Shown here piece by piece: positions 8,621 to 18,300 of a DNA stretch of 64,000 nt. The translations under genes and the position numbers were made by a program. The stretch's first letter is position 1, and each line of letters opens with the position of its first letter. Source of the DNA: Paenibacillus rigui (lineage in GTDB: Bacteria > Bacillota > Bacilli > Paenibacillales > NBRC-103111); assembly GCF_002234615.1 (NCBI RefSeq), contig NZ_NMQW01000049.1, forward strand, positions 89,276 through 153,275, in the 5' to 3' direction. The notes under the pieces are model-generated. The model did no database searches, was not told where the DNA came from, and was given only the letters and a program-made list of their open reading frames with translations.

Positions 8621-9925
8621 TTACTTTTTGACGGCGTCGTATTCCTTCGCCTTTTTCATCAGCTCTTCATAGCCTTGCTCCGGCGTCGATTTGCTGAACA
8701 TGATTTTCTCTACAATCGTTTTGTAATCCTTCTTGAAGTTGCCCCAGCCTTGAGGCTCGGCTACAAACTTTTGTGCTTCAGGAGCAACCTTATTAATGAA
8801 TTCCTGTGACGTTTTGTCCGCAGGGCTGAAGTTTGGCGACAACGCGGCCACCACCTTGGAATTGCCCGGGATACCGCGGCTTAGACCCAAAATTTTGGCG
8901 GCTTCCATGTCATTAATGAACCAATCGATAAACTTCTTCGCTTCCTCCTGCTGCTTCGAGCCGGCGTTCACACTCCAGAACATGCCCGGCTTGAGCCATC
9001 CGCCGGTTTGCGTACCTTTAGGCATCGAGGCGAAGGCATAGGAATCCGGCTTCAGGCCGCTGATGGAGCCAACCTGGTTCGAGAAAATGTGGCGCACGAG
9101 CGCGTTCCCATTGACCGTGCTATCCTGCTTCGGATCAAGCTCTTTATCGGTAACAGACATATCCGGAGGTGTGACGATGCCCGCTTTACGCAGCTCATCC
9201 TGCTTCTTCATGTAGCCGATCCAGGTGTCCTTATCGATGGTCAGCTTATTGTCCGTAAACACCTGGCCTTTGCCTATGCTGAGCTGGTAAGCCGTATAGT
9301 CGTACAAGTCGGAGCTTTGGTCGACGAACACGTATTTGTCCTTGCCCAGCTTCGCCTTCGCTTCCTGACCGAATTTATAGTAATCATCCCAGGTCCAGCC
9401 GAATGCAGGAACTTTCAAGCCCAGCTTTTCAACGACCGATTTATCGATCGCCATACCGAAGGCAGCGCTTCCAAGCGGCATGGCATACAGCTTGCCGCCG
9501 ACCTTCCCTGATTCGATCAACGCTTTGTCCATATCGGCTGTGTTGATGCTTCCCAAATCGGCAAGCAGGTTCCGCCCGACGTATTCGTTCAAATAAGCCG
9601 CATCCATTTGAATGATATCTGGGGCGTTCTTGGCGGAAAACTGTACGCCTAGCTTGTCGAAGTAGCCGTCCCAGCCGGAGAATTCGCTTTCAAATGTCAC
9701 GTTCGGATTTTTTTGCGAGTACAAAGCCAGCGCCTTCTGCGTCGCATCATGACGCTCCTGCGAGCCCCACCATACGATGCGAAGCTTTACAGCCGCCTTG
9801 GAGTCTGCCGGCTTCGCCGCCTCTTTGCCACCGCCCGCATCAGGCTTCGCTGCATTCCCTCCGCAAGCGGTCAACGATGCGCCTACCATCAAAGCCAGCG
9901 CGGCGGTCGTCCATTTCTTGTTCAT
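8621..9925 (-). CDS. Sugar ABC transporter substrate-binding lipoprotein
   Basis: 434-residue family 1 extracellular solute-binding protein. The signal peptide ends in lipobox ASLTACGG, so it is anchored to the outer face of the membrane. The segments VKLRIVWWGSQERHDATQ, ENEFS-like FESEFSGWDGYFDKL and DIIQMDAAYLNEY are typical of oligosaccharide-binding proteins. It delivers substrate to the permeases at 13409-15204. It starts at an ATG behind AAAGGGGA. It probably has its own promoter, because a box shared with two other promoters of the cluster lies at 9994-10016. The ATPase is not encoded here; a shared MsmX-type ATPase elsewhere is likely. Confidence 0.93.
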   Translation of the reverse strand: MNKKWTTAALALMVGASLTACGGNAAKPDAGGGKEAAKPADSKAAVKLRIVWWGSQERHDATQKALALYSQKNPNVTFESEFSGWDGYFDKLGVQFSAKNAPDIIQMDAAYLNEYVGRNLLADLGSINTADMDKALIESGKVGGKLYAMPLGSAAFGMAIDKSVVEKLGLKVPAFGWTWDDYYKFGQEAKAKLGKDKYVFVDQSSDLYDYTAYQLSIGKGQVFTDNKLTIDKDTWIGYMKKQDELRKAGIVTPPDMSVTDKELDPKQDSTVNGNALVRHIFSNQVGSISGLKPDSYAFASMPKGTQTGGWLKPGMFWSVNAGSKQQEEAKKFIDWFINDMEAAKILGLSRGIPGNSKVVAALSPNFSPADKTSQEFINKVAPEAQKFVAEPQGWGNFKKDYKTIVEKIMFSKSTPEQGYEELMKKAKEYDAVKK

Positions 9926-9993
9926 GCTTATATCCCCTTTCGAATATCAATTGACCTTTCCATCGTATCCCCGAACAGACCCACCGTATAGGA

Positions 9994-10016
9994 GGGAATC
10001 GAACACAATTCTTTCA
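9994..10016 (-). promoter_or_regulatory. Candidate response-regulator box before the binding-protein gene
   Basis: On the minus strand this 23-bp segment runs TGAAAGA..., TGTTC in the middle and ATTCCC at the end. It matches 18 of 23 positions with the segment at 21120-21142, and its 5' part matches 15300-15315. It is probably bound by the AraC-type regulator at 10046. Confidence 0.55.
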
Positions 10017-10045
10017 GTTTCTCCATAAAAACAGGTCTAGCCGCG

Positions 10046-11590
10046 CTATTTTTTCAACAAATCGCTAGGGTTAACGCCGCAATATTTCTTGAACAGCGTG
10101 CTGAAGTACGGGACATTGTGATAGCCGACTCTTTCGGCCACCTCATATATGAGCAGCTGGCCTTCCAGCAGCAGTGCTTTGGCTTTCTCCAGCCGTACCC
10201 GGATCACATAGTTCATAAACGTTTCCCCGGTGACTTTCTTGAACAGCTGGTTCAAGTAGTTTTTGGAGATGAACAGCTGCCCCGCCAGCTCATCGAGTGT
10301 AATATCCCGCGCATAGTGCTCATGAATATACTGCACCATGAACTCTACCGCCATTTTATGCTTTTGTCCGATAGCCGGCTGCTTCTGCTGGCGGATTCTT
10401 TGGATCTTGGCCTCCATAAACTTCTCCAGATCGGACCGGTTCAGCACCGTGTCCGGCTGAGCGATCAACGCCTCCTCCTGCTCATCCAGCTGCAATCCAG
10501 CCCGCTCGACTGCATACTGCAGCAGCGTCCACAGCTCCGCAGCGAGCACTTTGTACAGCAGGGTCCGTTCCCCATCGGTGCGGGCCGCTTCCATCCCGTC
10601 GACATATTGCCGGATCGGCTGCCGGATATCCTCCCCGCTACGAAGGACATGAACGAGCTTGCCGACCAGCTCGACCGCCCCAGCTCCTTTCCCTGCATCC
10701 ACTCCTTGAAAGGCTTCATCCAGGGAAGTCTTCAGCTCGGCCGATTCCGCCCTCCGGCTGCCGATTCCCGTCTTGACCGTAAGCTTAAGATACTGCTGCA
10801 AGCAAGAGGAAAGCTTCTGCACAAGACGATCCATACGCTGATTCGCAGCCTCAGCCGCTTCCTCGCGAGGCATGTGCAGCACAAGCGCCGAATAATGATC
10901 GAACAGCCACACAAAATGGGACTCCGGCCATTCCTGCTGCAGCAGTTCTTCGACGACATTCGACATAGCAAAGCGAAACAGGTGCCAGTCCGCCATCGAA
11001 ATGCCGCAGATACGCTCGGTTTTGACAAGCTCCAGGAGTACGATCTGGAAGTCCATCGATGCCCACCATTCGCTAGGGCCGGGAAGCTGCACCTCCGAAG
11101 AATTTGCGTCCGTTCGCCCGTTGAGCAGAGCGATCAATCCATCCTGTGCCAGCCGGTCCTCGTAATGCTTCACCGAATGAAGCAGCTCGTTCTTCTCCAT
11201 ATTCTCCAGGTACGATTCCTCCAGCCCTTGGATCGTGCGGAACAGCACCTCGCGGATTTGCTCCACCGTCCCGGGCTTGTTGAGATAATCGTCCACATCC
11301 AGCCGTATCGCTTGGCGCGCATATTCGAAATCCGTATACCCGCTGAGAATAATGAACCGCCCTTGAAAGCCTTCGGAGCGCAGCTGCTGAATCATCTCGA
11401 TCCCGCTGATGCCCGGCATATACAAGTCGGTAATGACGATATCCGGCTCGCTCCGGCGGATCAGCTCCAGCCCTTCCTCCCCGTCGATAGCTTCACCGAC
11501 GAGCTCGGCATCCAGCTCTTCCCAAGGAATAATGCCCCGCAAGCCGCGCAGCACTTGAAAATCATCGTCCACGATGGCGATTTTCCACAT
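10046..11590 (-). CDS. YesN-type response regulator with AraC DNA-binding domain
   Basis: 514 residues. N-terminal receiver domain with the phosphoacceptor aspartate in PDIVITDLYMPG, a central linker region of about 280 residues, and a C-terminal AraC-type double helix-turn-helix from about residue 415 (ITLDELAGQLFISKNYLNQL). This is the standard layout of regulators paired with YesM-type kinases in Paenibacillus sugar clusters. It starts 3 bases after the kinase stop codon with GGAG upstream, so kinase and regulator are coupled. It is predicted to activate the transporter, binding-protein and SLH-protein promoters. Confidence 0.93.
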   Translation of the reverse strand: MWKIAIVDDDFQVLRGLRGIIPWEELDAELVGEAIDGEEGLELIRRSEPDIVITDLYMPGISGIEMIQQLRSEGFQGRFIILSGYTDFEYARQAIRLDVDDYLNKPGTVEQIREVLFRTIQGLEESYLENMEKNELLHSVKHYEDRLAQDGLIALLNGRTDANSSEVQLPGPSEWWASMDFQIVLLELVKTERICGISMADWHLFRFAMSNVVEELLQQEWPESHFVWLFDHYSALVLHMPREEAAEAANQRMDRLVQKLSSCLQQYLKLTVKTGIGSRRAESAELKTSLDEAFQGVDAGKGAGAVELVGKLVHVLRSGEDIRQPIRQYVDGMEAARTDGERTLLYKVLAAELWTLLQYAVERAGLQLDEQEEALIAQPDTVLNRSDLEKFMEAKIQRIRQQKQPAIGQKHKMAVEFMVQYIHEHYARDITLDELAGQLFISKNYLNQLFKKVTGETFMNYVIRVRLEKAKALLLEGQLLIYEVAERVGYHNVPYFSTLFKKYCGVNPSDLLKK

Positions 11591-11593
11591 TAT

Positions 11594-13318
11594 CTACACT
11601 CCCTCTCCCAAGCTCGGATTCCGGTGAATGGGGAACTGCAGCCGCACCCGGACCCCGGAAACCTCTCCATTTTCGATTTCCATCACATACCCGCTGCCGA
11701 ACAATGTATCGAGCCGCTCCTTCACATTGCGAAGCCCGTAGCCCCCCCGCTTACGCGGCTTGGTCTGCCAGTCCTGGCTCAAGCCTTTCCCGTTGTCGGT
11801 AATTTCGATACGAAGCTCGTCATCCCGTCGGTAAATATGCACCCTCAGCTCGGCCTGTCTCGCCCCGTGGAAGCCGTGCATAAACGCGTTTTCGATAAAA
11901 GGCTGGAGCATAATTTTGGGCATCAGCTCCTTTTTTACATCCTCCTCGATATCCAGCGTGTAGGTCAGCCCCTCCTCCCAGCGAACCTTTTGAAATTTCA
12001 AATAGCATTCGATGTGGGCCGCCTCCTCCCGCACAGGCACCAGACTGTCCGTGTTGGACAAGGCCAGACGAAACATGCCGGCTACTTCCGCCAGCATCGT
12101 GCTGATCTTGCTCTGCCTCGCTTCGATGGCCATCCAATTGATCTGATCCAACGTATTGTAGAGAAAATGGGGATTAATCATCATTTGCAGCGATTTCAGC
12201 TCGGCCTCCCGCTGGCGTCTGTGCTGCTCGCGCAGCGAATCATAGAGCTCCTCGATCCGCTGTGTCAGCTTGCGGTAACCTTGAAACAGCCGGCCGAATT
12301 CGTTGGAATAATCGGCAGGAAGCTGCTGCTTCTCCCCGGGGATATACTCCCCCATGGCATTGAGCAGATGATTCATCGGCTTCATAAACCGGTGGGACAG
12401 CAGCAGCGTAATGAGGAAGACGAGCAAGATTGTCGTGGCACCGAGCCAAATGAACACGCCGGCCAGCTCCCTGCTCCCCTTCGTCATATCCAGCCATGAG
12501 GTGGCTTCTATGAGCGTCCATTGGGAGTCGGGCGATTTGGCCCACACATAGAAATCCGGGCCGACGCGCAGCGAGCCGCTGGGCCGCTCCATCTCGCCAT
12601 CGAGCGCCCCGGCAGCCTGGGACAGCAGCTCTCCATCCCCCGAATGCGTGATCAGCTTGTTGGCTGCATCCAGTAAGGCGATGTTGGAAGCATCCTCCTC
12701 CGGAGAAATCAGCTGCTTGAAGCTGGATACTTTGATGTTGAACACCATCAGACTGTAATATTGGTTGCTGTTGTTAAATACTTTGCGCGCGAAGCTGATC
12801 ACGGATTCATCACGTTCATTGGAGCGGATTGTATGCTCCGGCAGCCAAGCGCTGTCCGTATCCCGAATGTCGTTATACCAGCCCTCCTCCTGCAGCCTGC
12901 TCAGCGCATTGAAGGTGACCGGCCCCTGCATGTCCGACGTAAAGGGGTAATTGGAATACACATGGATCGATTGCAGAATCGATGTTCCGAAGACGACATA
13001 ATTTAACTGATCGCGGATTTCCGACTGAACCCGTGCCCGCTCATAAGCATCTCCCTCGTTCAGCTTCCCGAACAGGAGGTCGAAGTTTTTGGCGGCGGTG
13101 CTGGAGCTTTGCTCGATGCCGATCAAGGCCGTATTCAGCTTCTTGCTGTATTCGTTCAACAAGCGCTGCTGGTTGTAGGACGTGTTGTGCTCAATCTGCT
13201 TCGAGGTGCTGCTGTAGCTGAGCGCAATGACGATACCGATCAGCAGGGCGATAATAAGGGCCGAACCAAAGAAGAAAACCGTGGTAATACGATACGTTTT
13301 GAACGGATTTGTCAGCAT
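11594..13318 (-). CDS. YesM-type sensor histidine kinase
   Basis: 574 residues. Membrane segment near the N-terminus, an extracytoplasmic sensor of about 250 residues, a second membrane segment near residue 300, HAMP linker, then a His_kinase domain with the phosphoacceptor in INPHFLYNTLDQINW and a HATPase domain (LQPFIENAFMHGF, ITDNGKGLS). The ATG at 13318 was preferred because GAGGGAG lies 9 bases upstream; an ATG six codons earlier lacks a ribosome binding site. It probably senses the extracellular oligosaccharide or the loaded binding protein and phosphorylates the regulator at 10046-11590. Confidence 0.93.
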   Translation of the reverse strand: MLTNPFKTYRITTVFFFGSALIIALLIGIVIALSYSSTSKQIEHNTSYNQQRLLNEYSKKLNTALIGIEQSSSTAAKNFDLLFGKLNEGDAYERARVQSEIRDQLNYVVFGTSILQSIHVYSNYPFTSDMQGPVTFNALSRLQEEGWYNDIRDTDSAWLPEHTIRSNERDESVISFARKVFNNSNQYYSLMVFNIKVSSFKQLISPEEDASNIALLDAANKLITHSGDGELLSQAAGALDGEMERPSGSLRVGPDFYVWAKSPDSQWTLIEATSWLDMTKGSRELAGVFIWLGATTILLVFLITLLLSHRFMKPMNHLLNAMGEYIPGEKQQLPADYSNEFGRLFQGYRKLTQRIEELYDSLREQHRRQREAELKSLQMMINPHFLYNTLDQINWMAIEARQSKISTMLAEVAGMFRLALSNTDSLVPVREEAAHIECYLKFQKVRWEEGLTYTLDIEEDVKKELMPKIMLQPFIENAFMHGFHGARQAELRVHIYRRDDELRIEITDNGKGLSQDWQTKPRKRGGYGLRNVKERLDTLFGSGYVMEIENGEVSGVRVRLQFPIHRNPSLGEGV

Positions 13319-13368
13319 AAGGCGGCGCTCCCTCATAAATTATGGAAATCGCGAGTGAATGCAAAGAA

Positions 13369-13390
13369 AGCTGCGGCGTAAGCGGCAGCT
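13369..13390 (-). terminator. Hairpin between permease and kinase genes
   Basis: GC-rich hairpin (AGCTGC.GC against GC.GCAGCT) followed on the minus strand by TTTCTTT. It is a likely partial terminator that separates transporter expression from that of the two-component system. Confidence 0.55.
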
Positions 13391-13408
13391 CGTACTTTTT
13401 ATCACATT

Positions 13409-14248
13409 CTATCCCTTCAGTGCCCCCGAGGCAATACCCTCGACGAAATGCTTTTGCGCCAGGAAAAAGATCGTGACAGCCGGCACCACACTAAGCAGCG
13501 ACATGGCCAGCATTTGGCCCCAAGGCACGGTTCCCTGAGAATCGATAAACAGCTTCAGCGCAAGGTTGACCGTATATTTATCCACCGAGTTGATGTACAG
13601 CAGCTGACCGAAGAAATCGTCCCAGTTCCACAGAAAGCAGTAGATGGCTACGGTGACCAGAGCCGGCTTCGTCAGCGGAAGGATGATTCGCCAGTAAATG
13701 CCGAACCAGGAGCATCCGTCCATTTTGGCGGATTCGTCCAGCTCCCGCGGAATCGAGCGGATAAACTGCACCAGCATGTAAATAAAGAACGGGCCGCCGA
13801 TTCCGCCTGCAAGCAAATGAGGGATGTAGAAGGGAAGATACGTATTGACCCAATTCAGCTTGTTGAACATGACATATTGCGGAACAATCGTCACCTGCGT
13901 CGGCAGCATCAGCGTCACAAGCAGAATAGCGAACCAAACCTTGCGCAGCGGAAAATCAAGCCGGGCAAAGGCGAATGCGACCAAACTGCAGGAGATTACG
14001 CTTGTGAACAGGACGCCGGCGACAAGCTCGAACGTGTTGAGATAAAAGACGCCGAAGTGATAGTTGGGCACGGAAATCCAGCCCTCCGTATAATTCGACC
14101 AGCGGAACGTCTCTGGAAACAGGCTCGGCGACCGCATCTCGTCATTGGATTTGAGTGACGCTCCCAACCACCAGAACACCGGGTACATCATAATGACGCT
14201 CGCGATCATCAGCACCCCGTGGGTAATGAATCGTTTACTGTTGCTCAC
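13409..14248 (-). CDS. Sugar ABC transporter permease (MalG-like)
   Basis: 279 residues, six predicted membrane segments, and the cytoplasmic EAA loop ELDESAKMDGCSWFGIYW that docks the ATPase. The C-terminus GIASGALKG is typical of carbohydrate permeases. The GTG start overlaps the stop of the partner permease (GTGA) and has GGAGG upstream. It forms the inner-membrane channel with 14245-15204 for the substrate bound by 8621-9925. Confidence 0.94.
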   Translation of the reverse strand: MSNSKRFITHGVLMIASVIMMYPVFWWLGASLKSNDEMRSPSLFPETFRWSNYTEGWISVPNYHFGVFYLNTFELVAGVLFTSVISCSLVAFAFARLDFPLRKVWFAILLVTLMLPTQVTIVPQYVMFNKLNWVNTYLPFYIPHLLAGGIGGPFFIYMLVQFIRSIPRELDESAKMDGCSWFGIYWRIILPLTKPALVTVAIYCFLWNWDDFFGQLLYINSVDKYTVNLALKLFIDSQGTVPWGQMLAMSLLSVVPAVTIFFLAQKHFVEGIASGALKG

Positions 14249-15204
14249 TTTCCTTTGCCTCCTTGCGTTTCATAAAAGACCCAATATCTTGATGTTGCAA
14301 AAATAATCGCCGTTACCACTGCGATGATAACCAGCAAAATCCAAGCCAGGGCGGAAGCGTAGCCCATCTGGAATTTGGAAAAGGCACGCTCATACAAATA
14401 CATCACGTATACGTAGGTTGAATTGACTGGGCCTCCATTCGTGACAATAAAGGCTTGGGTGAACATTTGAAACGAGTTGATCGTTTGCTGTACGAAGTTG
14501 AACAAAATGATCGGCGACAGCATTGGCAGCGTAATCGAGAAAAATTGGCGTACCTTGCCGGCTCCATCGACGGAGGAAGCCTCATACAAATCCGGGGAAA
14601 TCTGCTTCAGTCCGGCTAGGAAGATGATCATCGCCGAGCCGAACTGCCACGCAACCAGCAGCACGAGCGTCCCCAGCGCCGTATCCGGATTAGCGATCCA
14701 GGCGGTGCCTTCGATGCCCACCATTGCCAGCGCTTGATTAATGAAGCCGTCCTTGCTGAAAATGTTTTTCCAAAGAATTGAAACGGCGATGCTCGTACCG
14801 ATCAGCGACGGGAAATAAATCATCGTCCGGTAGAAGGAAATCCCCTTGATCTTCTTGTTGAGCAGCATAGCGACCAGCAGCGCCGATATCAGCTTCAGAG
14901 GAACGGAGAACAACACGAACCATAACGTAACCTTAATGGAATCCCGGAACGTATCATCCTCGCCCAGAATGTATTGGTAGTTCTGCAAGCCCACCCAGTG
15001 CGGTACGTCAAGCAGCGAGTAATCCGTAAACGAATAGTAAAATGACATGCTGATCGGGCCGAGCGTCAGCAGTAGAAACCCAAGGAGCCACGGAGAAAGA
15101 AATAAATACCCGGCGAGCGGCGATTCCCAGCGGCTGAACAACCGGGCCTTGCCGGATCGCTTGTTGACAGTCGTCCCCTTATTTTGTAATGCGGTGCCGT
15201 TCAT
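14245..15204 (-). CDS. Sugar ABC transporter permease (MalF/LplB-like)
   Basis: 319 residues, about six membrane segments and the EAA loop LYEASSVDGAGKVRQFF. It is the first gene of the minus-strand cluster (permease, permease, kinase, regulator, binding protein, GH115). Upstream lie a TATAAT-like -10 (15262-15267 on the complementary strand) without a good -35, a CATTGCGCAATG palindrome (15289-15300) and the candidate regulator box at 15300-15315. That is the arrangement expected of an activator-dependent promoter. Confidence 0.94.
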   Translation of the reverse strand: MNGTALQNKGTTVNKRSGKARLFSRWESPLAGYLFLSPWLLGFLLLTLGPISMSFYYSFTDYSLLDVPHWVGLQNYQYILGEDDTFRDSIKVTLWFVLFSVPLKLISALLVAMLLNKKIKGISFYRTMIYFPSLIGTSIAVSILWKNIFSKDGFINQALAMVGIEGTAWIANPDTALGTLVLLVAWQFGSAMIIFLAGLKQISPDLYEASSVDGAGKVRQFFSITLPMLSPIILFNFVQQTINSFQMFTQAFIVTNGGPVNSTYVYVMYLYERAFSKFQMGYASALAWILLVIIAVVTAIIFATSRYWVFYETQGGKGK

Positions 15205-15299
15205 AATGATGTCCCACTCCCTATTGTCTGTTGTCCTTGTCCTGCATTCATTTATAGGCTAATTATATCTGGGACGGAACAGCGGGAACATTGCGCAAT

Positions 15300-15315
15300 G
15301 AATGATCTTCTTTCA
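15300..15315 (-). promoter_or_regulatory. Candidate response-regulator box before the permease operon
   Basis: On the minus strand: TGAAAGAAGATCATTC. It matches 13 of 16 positions with the 5' part of the box at 21120-21142 and shares TGAAAGA with the box at 9994-10016. It sits about 33 bases upstream of the putative -10. Confidence 0.5.
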
Positions 15316-15340
15316 CTATTTCACTATCCTCGCCGCTGTA

Positions 15341-15377
15341 AAAAAAAGAACCCCGGACACAGCAGCGGTCCAGGGTT
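15341..15377 (-). terminator. Intrinsic terminator of the SLH protein gene
   Basis: Stem AACCCCGGAC/GTCCAGGGTT (15349-15358 with 15368-15377) followed on the minus strand by a run of eight or more T. Confidence 0.85.
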
Positions 15378-15391
15378 ACGGTATAAATGAT

Positions 15392-18300
15392 TTATTGCAT
15401 GATTAAATTGGCCAGCATGACCGCCGCTTGTGCGCGGGTCAACGCATCCTTCGGATGAATCGCGTCATCGTAGCCGCTGATGACCTTGGCGGACAGCAGC
15501 GCGTCGACACTATCCTTCGCGTACTCGGATACCCCGGCTGCGTCCTTGTAGGAGCCCAGCCCGCCCTTGCCTGGGGCAAGCGGCGTCTTGACCGCAGCCA
15601 AGGCTCTGGCTGTCAGCACCATCGTGTCCTCGCGGGTGATCGGCCGGTCCGGCTCAAAGCGGTTATCGCCGGTGCCGGAAGCAATGCCGTAGGCTCTGGC
15701 GTTGTTTAACGCCTCATAATAGTAAGCAGTCGGCTGCACATCGCCAAACGGCTCGGCCGAAGCCTTCCCGAGGTCCAGCAGACGCGACAGCATCACGATA
15801 TATTCCGCTCGCGTAATCGGCTTCTGCGGCTGGAACGCATCCTCTGATGCGCCCTGCACGATGCCTCTTGCCGCAAGCGTTTCAATCGATTTGCGTGCCC
15901 ACTCCACGCTATCCAAGTCCTTGAAGCTTTTCTTATCGAACAGGACGGCGTAGCGGCTGTAATGAGTCGTCGTAAACCTTACCCAACCTGCTGCCGCGTC
16001 GTAGCGGGCATTCGGTACGGGAGTCAGGGGGCCTTCCGGTGCCACGTACACGACAGTGATCGCTTCCGGGCTGTTCTTCTCTTCCGCCGTCGGCGTATAA
16101 GGAATGGTGACGGTCACGGGGGCATCCTGATTTTTCCAGCGGACAGGTACTCCGTTCACCAGCACTTCAAGATCGACGACCGGGCGTTCGCCCACCCGGT
16201 TCTGTAGCTTCGCCGGGATTTGATCGCCGGAAGCCCGGACGATGCGAAGCTCGACCTCCTTGCTGCTCATCCCATGGTTGTTGAGCATATGGCTCGGCAG
16301 GGTCACACTTGCAACCGGTGTATTCAAAATCAGGTCATACTCATGCTGCGTCTTCGTCAGAGCGGACGTTGGCAGAACAAGTCTGTACTCCAACGGACGG
16401 GTCTCGTCCTTCACTTCAATCTTCACCTGCTTCGTACCGGCGCCTGTCTGCTGCGCCGATTGTAAAGCCGCTGCCAGCACATCCTCGGCTACGGAAGCTT
16501 TACCGTCCGCACCGGCTTGTACCGTAATGACCGATTTGTCGCTGTTCCCGGCCGCTGTCGAGCCTTCCGAGCCACCGGATGTGCTTGAGCCGTTGGAGCC
16601 TGCTGACGGCGATGATGAGGAACCGTCACTGCTTCCACCGGAATCCCCGCTTCCTTCGGAGGAGCCTGAGCCCGGTGCATCGGTCTGCCGCTGTTTTCCG
16701 GCAAACCTTTGCTGCGCTTCCGTCAGTGCTTGAATGGCCTGCTTATATTGCTCATCGGATGCCTGGGGATTGTTCAACACTTGCTGCGCCGCATTCACGC
16801 TATCCTGCAGCTCAGCCTTCGCCCCTGCCGGGTATTGGCCCTTTAAGGTCCCCTCTACCGCTCCACTGATCACGGCTTGAACCGTAACGAGCAGCTTCTG
16901 CAGCGCTGCCTTATAATCAAGTCGGATTTCCAACGCATGAGTACCTGTGGCAGCCCCGAAGGATTGGCCCCAACCGTTCGTTAGCTCCACTTCATTCAGC
17001 TGAATGAGGGTGGTTGCAGGCTCTGCCGCCGACTTCACCTTCCAGTGAAGGCTCAGCAGCTCTGCACCGGATGGCAGCGGACCGCCGCCGGGTGCCACGC
17101 TTGCTTGGACAAGCACATGTCCAAGCGCCTGCGAGGACGCTTCCGTGATCACGAATCCCGGGTTCAGCGACTCGGCTGAGCTCCATTCGATGAGGGCCGG
17201 ATCGAACGTCAGGCTCAGCTTGTGCCCATAAACGGCAGAGTACACACTATTCGAGACGCTGCTTAATTTGTAAACCGAAACGAACGACTGACCCGGCACC
17301 GCTTGCGCAATGCCGCTCAAGGAAGCGATCGGCCCGTTAGCCTGCAGGGCGATAGCAGGTACCGTCGTCGTTTGACCGCGAGTTACCCCCACGCCATTCA
17401 GCACCTGGTCGTCATAGCCCGCCTTGCTTACGGTAAGCTTATAATCCGTTCCCGGTGCGACTTCCGCAAACATAAATTCACCCGAGGCATTCGTTGCAGC
17501 TGTCATTGAAGCCGCGCCGCCGCTTAATACAACGGTCGCTCCGTACACCGCTTCGTTTACCGTATTCCGAACCGTACCTGCGATTCCTCCGTAAGGTGCA
17601 GTCTCTCGCTGCACGATAATCGTATAGGTCGTGTTTGCCGTTCCATCATAGGAAACGACCGCGATCTCTACCTTGTTCTCCCCGTAGGCAAGAGGGAGGG
17701 GAGCGGAAGGCTGGCCTGAGTCCACCGCCTTTCCTTGCACCGTGATCGAGGCCAGCGCATAGCCGGCAGTCGGCGTGAGTACGATCTGTTCAACCTCATG
17801 AGGTACATTTAGCTTATAATCTACCTTATTCTTATCAAAGGCCGGCTCCAGCGTCCCACTGCTGACAGCCAGTGCTTTTAGCGTGGAATTCAGCAGAGGA
17901 GACGCCCGAAGAACCGTCACCGTATACGTCAGGCTCCGGCTGCCGTCCTGAGACGTCACGACGATAGGGATATCCGTTTGATCCCCGGTCAAGGCAATGC
18001 TGGAGGATGCGGTGCCGCTAGGGGTCAGTACGCCGTTCACCATGATCGTGGCTCCCGGATTGGCTGCCGTCGGAGTGAACGATATGCTCTGTGTTTCCTC
18101 GTCCACATTAAGCAAGTAGCTGCTATCCTCCGTGCGAAGCAGCGGACCCGCATCGCTCGTCAGTTTGTCCAAGGTGGCGTCGAGCTTCGAGTACGCGATG
18201 CCTTGTGTAATTCTAATATTGTCAACATGGACACTTCCGTAGTTGGAGCTGTTGGCATAGAAATCAATCTTCGTAATGTCCGGCATATCTCTGCGGAACG

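Noticed and set aside
10118..12499. Open frame of 793 codons on the plus strand
   Set aside because: It lies antisense to the response regulator and kinase genes, has no ribosome binding site and shows low-complexity His/Leu/Gln content typical of the complement of GC-rich genes.
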